From assembly GCA_014360895.1 (NCBI GenBank), contig JACIWQ010000023.1, positions 1 to 36,040 of the forward strand: a stretch of 36,040 nt of DNA. Direction: 5' to 3'. Numbering within the stretch: position 1 is the stretch's first letter; each line of letters begins with the position of its first letter. Both the position numbers and the translations under genes were made by a program. This stretch comes from Thermoflexales bacterium. GTDB lineage: Bacteria > Chloroflexota > Anaerolineae > B4-G1 > DUEL01. The notes under the pieces were generated by a model. That model had not been told where the DNA came from, did not search any database, and worked only from the letters and a program-made list of their open reading frames with translations. Below, piece after piece: positions 22,617-29,671 of the stretch.

Positions 22617-24256
22617 CCGAATGGTTACTCAGCGGACATAACACTCAGGAAACGACCAGTCTGGCGCGACCGGTGACGGTGACAATGACGGAGGCCGGCC
22701 TGGATGCCCAGATTTCCTGGTTTCTGGGTGCTCTGGCCGGAGACACATCGGACTTTGACCCTACCGTCAAGCCGACCCAGGTTGTCCAGGGATGGCTGTA
22801 CCTCAACATTCACTACTATGCTCGGAATATGGCGCGCGTCCTTCCCTTTGATCCGACGTCGGTTGGTGCGCCAGCCGGATTGATTCAGGAAACCGTTCAC
22901 GTTCCCCGTCGCCGGATGCTCGCGCTGCCCTGGCGTTTCGGCCGCGTCTATCGCTGGGCCACCCGTTTCTATCGTCGTCAACTCCCCCTGATAGATAACC
23001 GGTTGCGGGAGATCTTCTGGCAGCTCCGGGAGGGCATGGACGACCTGATGCCACTGACCGACGCGCTTTTTGACCCCGATTTCTACACCCAATGCCGGGA
23101 AACCGACCGGGCGCACATCGTTGTCTCGCTGACGATCACCGCGCTGGATGGAATGCTTCGCCAACGGGCTCCGGAACTCTTGCCCCTTTTCGCGGGCGAG
23201 GCGACGGCGACCTCCCTGCTGGGCCAGCGCATCTGGGAACTCCGCGACTTGGCCGCGCAGTCCGCGCCTCGGATTCGCCGCATGCTGGAGGATGGCATCG
23301 CCGACCTGGAAGCGTATCAGGCCCTCCCGGAAGCCACTCCGCTCGTGGAAGGCGTCCGGGCTTTCCTTCGCCAGTACGGTCATCGGGGATTCCGCTTTGA
23401 GGCCGATTTTGAAACGGAGCGGTTGGCCGACCGCCCGGAGCACATCCTCCTGGCCGTCGCGGCTCAACTGCGAGAGGACCAGTCTCCCCAGGTGCGGGCT
23501 GATGCCGCCCGCCAGCGCGCTCAGGAGACCCTGCAGCGTATGTCCCCCTTGCAGCGTGCCTTCTGGCAGCGCATCCTTCGCTGGGGCCGCCAATTGATCT
23601 CCTGGCGGGAAGATTCCAAGAGCAACATTGCCCTCCGGCAGGCCACCTATGGTCTGATAGCTCGCCTCCTGGCCCGCCATTTCTACCCCAACCAGCCCGA
23701 TGATATTCTGATGTTCTACACCCTGGACGAGTTTCTGGCCTTTGCCCGCAGCCACGGTGAACAACGGGTCCCCCTGGACATCCTGGAGCGTCGGCGGGCG
23801 GAGTACGACCTGCACCGGAACCAGCCTCCGCCCCCAGAGTTGATCTGGTACAACCCGGAGACCGGATACTGGCGTCCGGCTGGGGAGGCGGGTGAGGCCG
23901 CTTCGGCGGAGCCTGTCACCCATTTCCAGGGCATCCCGGCCAGTCCAGGGGAGGGGCCGGTGGAGGGCATCGCGCTGGTCACCAACGACCCGCTGGAGGC
24001 CGGACGGCGATTGCTGAAAATGGAGGGGCCGGTCATTCTGGTCACCCGGCTGACGGACCCGGCGTGGTCCGGGCTCTTCCGGCGGCTGAGCGGGGTGGTG
24101 ACAGAACTGGGCGGCGTGATTTCCCATGCCGCGATTGTGGCCCGAGAAAACGGCCTTCCGGCCGTGGTGGGGGTCGCCGACATAACCCGCCACGTCCGGG
24201 ACGGCCAGCGGCTGCGGCTGGATGGCCGCACGGGCGTCGTGGAGGTGCTGGGATGA
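22613..24256 (+). CDS. PEP-utilising (swivelling His-domain) phosphotransferase-like protein
   Basis: A 547-residue protein. Residues about 440-547 are the phosphohistidine domain of PEP synthase/PPDK-type enzymes: FQGIPASPGEGPVEGIALV, then ILVTRLTDPAWSGLFRRLSGVVTELGGVISHAAIVARENGLPAVVGV (motif GGVISHAAIVARE) with predicted phosphoryl-carrying His505. Residues 1-430 are a mostly helical region, comparable in position to the substrate-binding domain of rifampicin phosphotransferase (YLNIHYYARNMARVLPF; RFEADFETERLADRPEHILL; KSNIALRQATYGLIARLLARHF). There is no ATP-grasp domain in this chain; it is encoded by the next gene, overlapping by 4 bp. Together they could transfer phosphate from ATP onto a small molecule. 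The substrate is unknown. Confidence 0.85.
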   Translation: MTEWLLSGHNTQETTSLARPVTVTMTEAGLDAQISWFLGALAGDTSDFDPTVKPTQVVQGWLYLNIHYYARNMARVLPFDPTSVGAPAGLIQETVHVPRRRMLALPWRFGRVYRWATRFYRRQLPLIDNRLREIFWQLREGMDDLMPLTDALFDPDFYTQCRETDRAHIVVSLTITALDGMLRQRAPELLPLFAGEATATSLLGQRIWELRDLAAQSAPRIRRMLEDGIADLEAYQALPEATPLVEGVRAFLRQYGHRGFRFEADFETERLADRPEHILLAVAAQLREDQSPQVRADAARQRAQETLQRMSPLQRAFWQRILRWGRQLISWREDSKSNIALRQATYGLIARLLARHFYPNQPDDILMFYTLDEFLAFARSHGEQRVPLDILERRRAEYDLHRNQPPPPELIWYNPETGYWRPAGEAGEAASAEPVTHFQGIPASPGEGPVEGIALVTNDPLEAGRRLLKMEGPVILVTRLTDPAWSGLFRRLSGVVTELGGVISHAAIVARENGLPAVVGVADITRHVRDGQRLRLDGRTGVVEVLG

Positions 24257-25209
24257 CGGAGTTGCTTGTTGCCCCGTGGGAGCCGGAAACCGAACGACCG
24301 CTGCCACCCGTAGATATGGTGGGCGGGAAAGGGTATGGCCTCTACTGGCTGGCGGCCCACGGCTTTCCCACCCCGCCCACCTGGGTGCTGACCACCGCCG
24401 CGTTTGACCTGACGATTCAGCGAATGGAATTGGGGGAGGAAATTGCTCGGCTCGCCCAAATTATGGCGGACGTCGGCGACAACTGGACCCAATTGCAACA
24501 GGCGCTGGACGACATAAAACCGCGTCGTCAGGAAATCGTAGACCGGGTCACCCAGGCTATCCTCCTGGACCCCATCGGGCGGGTGTTGGAGAAACTGGTC
24601 CTGATGCCCACCCAGTGGGCCGTCCGCTCCTCCGCAACGGTGGAGGACCGCCCCGGCCAGAGTTTCGCGGGTCAGTTCCTTTCCCTCTTATCGGTGCCCC
24701 CGGGACGCCCGCTCTGGGACGCGATCCGGCAGGTCTGGGCCTCCGCGCTCCGCCAGGAAGTGCTCGCTTACTGTGCCCAGAGAGGCCTTCCTTTCCCCCG
24801 TATGGCCGTGATCCTGCAGCCGATGGAACCGATCACCGCTCGGGACCGCTCCGGCGTCGCGTTCAGCCAATCCCCTGTGCCATCTATGCCCGGGCTGCTC
24901 ATTCAGGCTGCCTGTGGCGCCGGAGAGACCGTCGTCAAGGGATACGGCGGAGACCTGTACAGCGTGGAGGGGGATACCGTATATATCCGGCGTATGCCCC
25001 CTCCGGAGATTCGGGTCACCGGGCCGAAGGGGTATCTGGAACCCGCACCGCCGCCGGATGTTCTGCCCCTGACCGAGGATGAAGCCCGCCGCCTGGCCGC
25101 GCTGGTAGAACGGGTGGCCTGGGACTGGGAAGGTCCGGTCAACGTGGAATTTATCTGGCGGGCTGGACAGGAGCCGCAGTTCGTGCAGGTGCGCGCCGCG
25201 GCGACGTAG
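24253..25209 (+). CDS. PEP/pyruvate-binding ATP-grasp domain protein, dikinase half
   Basis: A 318-residue stand-alone ATP-grasp domain of the PPDK/PEP synthase type. It shows MVGGKGYGLYWLAAHGFPTPPTWVLTT near the N-terminus, WAVRSSATVEDRPGQSFAGQF in the middle, and VNVEFIWRAGQEPQFVQVRAAAT at the end, the latter replacing the usual LLQARP. In canonical enzymes this domain precedes the swivelling His domain in one chain; here it is separate and encoded after it. The ATGA overlap with the upstream gene argues for stoichiometric synthesis and complex formation. Role inferred: supply of phosphate from ATP to His505 of the partner. Confidence 0.87.
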   Translation: MTELLVAPWEPETERPLPPVDMVGGKGYGLYWLAAHGFPTPPTWVLTTAAFDLTIQRMELGEEIARLAQIMADVGDNWTQLQQALDDIKPRRQEIVDRVTQAILLDPIGRVLEKLVLMPTQWAVRSSATVEDRPGQSFAGQFLSLLSVPPGRPLWDAIRQVWASALRQEVLAYCAQRGLPFPRMAVILQPMEPITARDRSGVAFSQSPVPSMPGLLIQAACGAGETVVKGYGGDLYSVEGDTVYIRRMPPPEIRVTGPKGYLEPAPPPDVLPLTEDEARRLAALVERVAWDWEGPVNVEFIWRAGQEPQFVQVRAAAT

Positions 25210-25229
25210 CGCTCCCAGGAGGAAACTGA

Positions 25230-26669
25230 ATGCAGAAGGGGTACCGTTGGGCCCAGATTCTCCTTCTCCTGTGCTACGCCGCTCTCGGTACCCTCTATGC
25301 CGTCTATACCCCTCCCTGGCAGGCACCGGACGAACCGGCCCACTACAACTACATCCGGGCCCTGGCCGAGGAGCGGGCGCTGCCGGTCATAGAAGAAGGG
25401 GATTACGACCAGGAGTACCTCGGCCTCCTGACGGCCCGGAAATTCCCTCCCCAACTCTCTGTCGCCCCTCTGCGGTACGAGGACCATCAGCCACCGCTCT
25501 ATTACCTCCTGGCCGTCCCGGTTTACCTCCTCTCCGGCGGCGCTCTGGTTCCCCTGCGCCTTTTCTCGGTGGCGCTGGGGCTTCTGTTGTTGACGGTCGC
25601 CCATCGCCTGGTGCGTGACCTGTTCCCCGACCGCCCCTTTCTGGCGCCGGCGGCGATGGCCCTCATCGCGTTTCTGCCCCAGCACGTCGCCATGACCGCT
25701 GCCGTCAACAACGACGCGCTGGCGGAACTGGTCCTGGCGACGGCGCTCTGGCTGGCCGTCCGCCCGAATCCCCGTCCCTGGCGGCTGGGAGCCGTGGTGG
25801 GGCTGGCCCTGCTGACCAAGACCACCGCCTATGTCGTGCTGCCGGTGGCCCTGCTGGCCCTCTGGTGGAGTGGGGCGCGGATGAACACAGATGAACGGCG
25901 TCCTGCATCCTATGTGGCCGCCCAGACCGGGCGGTTGCTCCTGGCCGCGCTCCTGCTGGCGGGGCCCTGGCTGGTCCGCAACGCGACGGTCTACGGCTGG
26001 ACCGACCCATTGGGCCTGGCCCGGCACAACGCCGTCGTCCAGGGGCAACCCCGGACCGCCGAATGGCTGGCGCAGTACGGCCCCGGCGGCCTGGCTATGC
26101 GGTTTGTCCGTACCACTTTCCAGAGTTTCTGGGGCCAGTTCGGATGGATGGGCGTCCCGATGCACCCGCCCGTCTACCGGGCCCTGGCCGTTCTCTCCGC
26201 GTTGCTGGGGGTGGGCTTCCTGGCCGGGTGGCTGGACCGCCGTCGCCCCCGCCTGACCTCCGGGCAGCGGCGAGGAGTTCTCCTCCTGGCCCTTTCCGCT
26301 ACCCTGACAGCTCTTTCTTACCTTTGGTACAACCTGACCTTCGTTCAGCACCAGGGCCGCTATCTTTTCCCGGCGCTGGTCCCGCTGGCGCTGGCCGGCG
26401 CGTGGGGGCTGGAATGGTGGACGGAGCGGAGGGTGGGCGTTCTGTTGCTGGGGCTGGGGCTGATGGGGCTTCCGCTGGCTCTTGTATGGGCGCTGCGGCG
26501 GACGGCCCTGTTGCTCTGGGGGGCGCTAGGGGTTCTCCTTCCTGCCCTCTGGCTGCCGGCCCTTCTTTTCCCCCGACCTCGCCGTTCCCTGACGCTGGCG
26601 GCCTGGGTCCTGGGGATGGTCGGGCTGAACCTGTACGCAATCTTCTGGGGGATTATCCCCAACCTGTAG
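25230..26669 (+). CDS. Multispanning GT-C glycosyltransferase-like membrane protein
   Basis: A 479-residue integral membrane protein with about 10-12 hydrophobic segments. The first extracytoplasmic loop carries WQAPDEPAHYNYIRALAEE, the acidic motif typical of GT-C (DUF2142/ArnT/PMT-like) enzymes that use polyprenyl-phosphate sugars. A second conserved stretch is RYEDHQPPLYYLLAVPVYLL, and LLTKTTAYVVLPVALL follows. GGAGG precedes ATG 25230. Residues 216-226 (ARMNTDERRP) are encoded by a copy of the dispersed GCGGATGAACAC repeat, inserted in frame in a loop between transmembrane segments. It lies 20 bp after the dikinase half. Confidence 0.85.
   Translation: MQKGYRWAQILLLLCYAALGTLYAVYTPPWQAPDEPAHYNYIRALAEERALPVIEEGDYDQEYLGLLTARKFPPQLSVAPLRYEDHQPPLYYLLAVPVYLLSGGALVPLRLFSVALGLLLLTVAHRLVRDLFPDRPFLAPAAMALIAFLPQHVAMTAAVNNDALAELVLATALWLAVRPNPRPWRLGAVVGLALLTKTTAYVVLPVALLALWWSGARMNTDERRPASYVAAQTGRLLLAALLLAGPWLVRNATVYGWTDPLGLARHNAVVQGQPRTAEWLAQYGPGGLAMRFVRTTFQSFWGQFGWMGVPMHPPVYRALAVLSALLGVGFLAGWLDRRRPRLTSGQRRGVLLLALSATLTALSYLWYNLTFVQHQGRYLFPALVPLALAGAWGLEWWTERRVGVLLLGLGLMGLPLALVWALRRTALLLWGALGVLLPALWLPALLFPRPRRSLTLAAWVLGMVGLNLYAIFWGIIPNL
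25875..25900. repeat. Dispersed GCGGATGAACACAGATGAAC repeat inside the GT-C gene
   Basis: GCGCGGATGAACACAGATGA followed by ACGGCG. It is the reverse complement of the intergenic element at 9711-9740, and here it is coding, in frame, in a predicted loop. Confidence 0.75.
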
Positions 26670-26699
26670 GGGAGAACGACGCCCTTGTCGGAGGGAGAC

Positions 26700-27107
26700 A
26701 TGTCCGAAGACCTGCTGGCCACCCCCTGTGTGGGGGAATCCGAACAGGTGGTGACCGAAGAGTGGAGCGCCCTCTCTATGGGGAGTGGTACGGTGCCGGT
26801 TCTGGCGACTCCGGCGCTGGTCGCTCTGATGGAGCAGGCCGCCGTCCGCGCACTGGAGGGCCGCCTCCCTGCCGGTCAGACCTCCGTCGGGGTCCGCATA
26901 GACGTCCGCCATCTGGCCGCTACCCCCATCGGGATGGGCGTGCGCGCCCGTGCCACACTGGTCGCCGCTGAAGGTCGCCGTCTGACTTTCCAAATAGAGG
27001 CGTGGGACGACGCGGAGAAGGTCGGAGAGGCCGTCCATGAGCGGGTGCTGGTGGACGTGGGGCGCTTTCTGGAGCGGGTGCAGGGCAAACTCGGACCGCA
27101 AAAATGA
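26700..27107 (+). CDS. FlK-like (hot-dog fold) acyl-CoA thioesterase
   Basis: A 135-residue hot-dog fold protein resembling fluoroacetyl-CoA thioesterase FlK. It has SGTVPVLATPALVALMEQAAVRAL (Thr and Glu region), VGVRIDVRHLAATPIGMGVRARATL with the conserved histidine, and FQIEAWDDAEKVGEAVHERVLVD. In FlK the corresponding Thr, Glu and His act in hydrolysis of an acyl-CoA. Many bacteria carry FlK-like proteins of unknown substrate, so real fluoroacetate detoxification should not be assumed. ATG 26700 has GGAGG 5 bp upstream; a TTG at 26685 is an alternative start. It lies 30 bp after the GT-C gene. Confidence 0.87.
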   Translation: MSEDLLATPCVGESEQVVTEEWSALSMGSGTVPVLATPALVALMEQAAVRALEGRLPAGQTSVGVRIDVRHLAATPIGMGVRARATLVAAEGRRLTFQIEAWDDAEKVGEAVHERVLVDVGRFLERVQGKLGPQK

Positions 27108-27133
27108 CCGCTCCCTGAAATCGGCTTGGCGCT

Positions 27134-27847
27134 ATGCCCGTTTTCCCTCTGGAAAGACAGGAAGCCTACCGTCGCCGGTACGCAGGGGAACATCCCGGCT
27201 GGCAGCCGGCCTCACATGTGTATCGGGACCGGGTGGCGGCCCATCTCGGCCCGTCGGTCCGGGTGCTGGACCTGGGTTGTGGGCGGGGTGGGGTGGTGGA
27301 GGAGTTGTCCGGACGGGCCGGCCAGGTTGTCGGCGTGGATGTGGACTGGTGTTCGCTCACCGAGCACCGCCTGGCCGATTTGCCCCGCGCGGCGGCCCGG
27401 GCGGAGGCGCTCCCTTTCCCGCCCGGTTCGTTTGACCTGGTTTGCTGCTCGTGGGTGCTGGAGCACCTGCCCGACCCGGAGCGGGCGCTCCGGGAGGTGG
27501 CCCGGGTGCTGGCCCCCGGGGGCCGTTTCGTCTTCCTGACCCCTAACGTTCGCCACCCGCTGCTGGCCCTGAACCGCTGGTTGCGCTGGACGCGCGGCCG
27601 GGCAGTGCAGTGGCTTTACGGGCGGGCGGAGGCGGATACCTTCCCGGCCCTCTACCGGGCCAACACCATTCCCGGCCTGACCGCTCTTCTCCAGACCGCC
27701 GGTCTGGAACCGGTCGCCGTCATCCCTGTGGGCGACCCGACCTACCTGGCCTTCAACGAGGCCCTGTACCGCCTTTCCGTCTGGGCCGAACGGTGGGTTC
27801 CGCCATCCGCGCGGGTCCATCTGGTGGGTGAGGCAATGAAGACGTAG
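27134..27847 (+). CDS. Class I SAM-dependent methyltransferase
   Basis: A 237-residue Rossmann-fold methyltransferase. Motif I VLDLGCGRG is at residues 44-52, VVGVDVD gives the acidic SAM contact, FDLVCCSWVLEHLPDPERALREVARVLAPGGRFVFLTPN covers motifs II-III in the UbiE/Methyltransf_11 pattern. The substrate cannot be deduced. The C-terminal half is helical and may bind a lipid or sugar intermediate, which would fit the adjacent GT-C enzyme. The stop TAG overlaps the beginning of the hairpin element at 27844-27892. Confidence 0.88.
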   Translation: MPVFPLERQEAYRRRYAGEHPGWQPASHVYRDRVAAHLGPSVRVLDLGCGRGGVVEELSGRAGQVVGVDVDWCSLTEHRLADLPRAAARAEALPFPPGSFDLVCCSWVLEHLPDPERALREVARVLAPGGRFVFLTPNVRHPLLALNRWLRWTRGRAVQWLYGRAEADTFPALYRANTIPGLTALLQTAGLEPVAVIPVGDPTYLAFNEALYRLSVWAERWVPPSARVHLVGEAMKT

Positions 27848-27892
27848 TACAGGCTGTGAGCCTGCAAAATGCAAGCTAGCGGCCTGCACTAC
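27844..27892. repeat. Inverted repeat overlapping the methyltransferase stop
   Basis: GTAGTACAGGC (27844-27854) pairs with GCCTGCACTAC (27882-27892) with one mismatch. The first arm contains the TAG stop of the upstream gene. Further downstream is a GCGCCA-AG-TGGCGC hairpin at about 27924-27937. None is followed by a U tract. Confidence 0.75.
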
Positions 27893-27964
27893 ACTGAACA
27901 GGCCATAGACTTTATCGGGAATAGCGCCAAGTGGCGCAGCACTATCTTCCACATAGCGAAAGTC

Positions 27965-27991
27965 TGCGCTCGTCCGCGTTCATCCGCGTCC
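27965..27991. repeat. Short dispersed repeat, GTCCGCGTTCATCCGCG family
   Basis: CGTCCGCGTTCATCCGCGTC just upstream of the AmrS-like gene. It has the same orientation as the copy at 9711-9740 and likewise lies directly before a start codon. Confidence 0.75.
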
Positions 27992-28009
27992 TATTTCCGA
28001 TGAAGTTTC

Positions 28010-29047
28010 ATGCCGCCCGATGATTCGTCTCCTTCTGTCCGTCCTGCTTTGTTGCAGGAGCCTATCGGCGACCCCGTGGCCGGGCGGGTGCGCTGCCGGA
28101 CCTGTGAGCGGTGTTGCGTGCTCCGGCCCGGCGAGACGGGTTGGTGCCGTACGCGCCGGAACCGGGACGGCATCCTGGTCACCCTCATCTACGGCGTCGT
28201 CTCCTCCCTTTCGGCCAATCCAATAGAGAAAAAGCCCCTCTACCATTTCTACCCCGGCACGGTGGCGCTGACCTCCGGCTCCTGGTCCTGCAATTTCGCC
28301 TGTCCCTGGTGCCAGAACTGGGAAATCTCCAAACGTCCGCCGGATGGAGGGGAATTCTATTCGCCGGAGGCCTTCGTGGCGGAGGCGGTCCGGCATCGTT
28401 GTCGGGGGACCTCTATCAGTTTCAACGAACCGACTCTCAGCCTGGAGTGGGCGCTGGACGTGTTCCGATTGGCCCGCCGGTCCGGACTCTACAACACCTT
28501 CGTCACCAACGGGTACATGACCGAAGAGGCGCTGGTGCTTCTGGTGGAGGCGGGGCTGGACGGGATGAACGTGGACGTCAAAGGGGACGCCCGCGCGGTG
28601 CAGACGTACTGCCGGGCGGATGTGGAGGTGGTCTGGCGCAACCTGCGGCGGGCGCGGGAAATGGGGGTCTGGGTGGAGGTGACGACGCTGGTCATCCCCG
28701 GTGTCAACGATGAGCGCGGGGTTCTGGCGGAAATTGCCGCCCGTATTGCCGGAGACCTGGGTCCCGATACCCCCTGGCACCTGACCCGGTACTATCCGGC
28801 ATATCGCTTCACCGCTCCGCCGACTCCGGTGGAGGTGCTGGAACAGGCGCACCGCGATGCGCTGGCCGCCGGGCTGCGCTACGTCTATATCGGCAACGTC
28901 CCCGGCCATCCGGCCGAGAACACGTATTGCCCGTCCTGTGGGGAGGCAGTGATTCGCCGCTGGGGATTGTGGCGGGTTGAAGACCGGTTACGGGAAGGGC
29001 GCTGCCCGGCCTGCGGCGCGCCGGTGGCGGGCCGGTGGGACGACTGA
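28010..29047 (+). CDS. AmrS-type radical SAM enzyme (AmmeMemoRadiSam system)
   Basis: A 345-residue radical SAM protein. Cys94, Cys98 and Cys101 in CNFACPWCQNWEISK form the SAM-cluster motif. Other family features are RCRTCERCCVLRPGETGWCRTR near the N-terminus, SISFNEPTLSLEWALDV, VTNGYMTEEAL, MNVDVKG, HLTRYYPAYRF and a C-terminal zinc-ribbon-like part (CPSCGEAV...CPACGAPV). These match the PFL-activase-like family that in many genomes is fused to or linked with AMMECR1 and Memo proteins; neither occurs nearby. The biological substrate is unresolved. ATG 28010 lacks a strong Shine-Dalgarno. The stop abuts the stop of the convergent biotin carrier gene with no base between them. Confidence 0.87.
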   Translation: MPPDDSSPSVRPALLQEPIGDPVAGRVRCRTCERCCVLRPGETGWCRTRRNRDGILVTLIYGVVSSLSANPIEKKPLYHFYPGTVALTSGSWSCNFACPWCQNWEISKRPPDGGEFYSPEAFVAEAVRHRCRGTSISFNEPTLSLEWALDVFRLARRSGLYNTFVTNGYMTEEALVLLVEAGLDGMNVDVKGDARAVQTYCRADVEVVWRNLRRAREMGVWVEVTTLVIPGVNDERGVLAEIAARIAGDLGPDTPWHLTRYYPAYRFTAPPTPVEVLEQAHRDALAAGLRYVYIGNVPGHPAENTYCPSCGEAVIRRWGLWRVEDRLREGRCPACGAPVAGRWDD

Positions 29048-29539
29048 TTATCCGATAACTGCCAGTACCTCTCCCTGGCCGACCTCCCGGCCAGGCACGG
29101 CGCAGAGGGATTGGACGACGCCGTCTCGCGGTGCCCGCAGTTCCATATGCATCTTCATAGACTCCAGCACTGCCACGACGTCTCCCGCCCGCACCGGTTG
29201 GCCCTCTGCGACGCACAGTTCCACCAGGAGCCCCGGCAGGGGGGCCCGGACCTCGCAGGAGCCCGCCGGCGCCGGGCAGGCCCCTGTCTCCGCCGGAGTC
29301 GCCCTGGGTGCCTCCACCGCGGTCCGGTAGGCCCGTCCGGCGACGGTGACCCGGTAGGCTTCTCCTGTCTCCCCCTCCACCGCCGCCTCGTAGGAGCGCC
29401 CGTCCAGCAACAGGGAGAGGAAAGGCCCCTCCAACCCCTCCAGGTCCGCCGAAACCGGCCGGCCGTCCACCCAGACCGTCCCGTCGGGCCGGACCTCAAT
29501 CTCAAAGCGACGACCTTCTACTTCAACCCGGTATTTCAT
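29048..29539 (-). CDS. Biotin carboxyl carrier protein-like subunit
   Basis: A 163-residue biotin/lipoyl-attachment domain protein. The C-terminal domain has VRAPLPGLLVELCVAEGQPVRAGDVVAVLESMKMHMEL, with Lys129 in the ESMKM motif as the expected biotinylation site. The N-terminal 75 residues (YRVEVEGRRFEIEVRPDG, AYRVTVAGRAYRTAV) resemble the extension of acyl-CoA or pyruvate carboxylase carrier subunits. It is downstream of the biotin carboxylase gene on the - strand, so they probably form an operon. The in-frame extension to 29608 is encoded by GTGAAAC repeats and is not a credible N-terminus. A carboxyltransferase is not in the window, so it cannot be decided whether this serves acetyl-, propionyl-CoA or another carboxylase. 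Confidence 0.9.
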   Translation of the reverse strand: MKYRVEVEGRRFEIEVRPDGTVWVDGRPVSADLEGLEGPFLSLLLDGRSYEAAVEGETGEAYRVTVAGRAYRTAVEAPRATPAETGACPAPAGSCEVRAPLPGLLVELCVAEGQPVRAGDVVAVLESMKMHMELRAPRDGVVQSLCAVPGREVGQGEVLAVIG

Positions 29540-29545
29540 GACAGC

Positions 29546-29671
29546 GTGAAACGTGAGGCGTGAGGCGTGAAACGTGAAACGTGAAACGTGAAACGTGAAG
29601 CATAGCATTCACGTTTCACTTTTTACGTTTCACTTTTCACTTTTCACTTTTCACTTTTCACTCTTCACGTG
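29546..29671. repeat. GTGAAACGTGAAAC tandem repeats, inverted pair
   Basis: The left part (29546-29600) is GTGAAAC/GTGAGGC units, and the right part (29607-29670) is the complementary orientation, GTTTCAC/TTTTCAC units. It fills the whole spacer between biotin carboxylase and the carrier gene on the - strand and could fold into one long hairpin. It supplies the TGA stop (29665-29667) of the biotin carboxylase gene. Confidence 0.9.

Noticed and set aside
22625-24307. 560-codon antisense open frame over the His-domain gene
   Set aside because: Mirror of a gene with a clear catalytic motif; no start context.
29540-29608. N-terminal extension of the biotin carrier protein to 29608
   Set aside because: The extension is read entirely from GTGAAAC repeats (FTFHVSRFTFH), so it is not a credible protein start.
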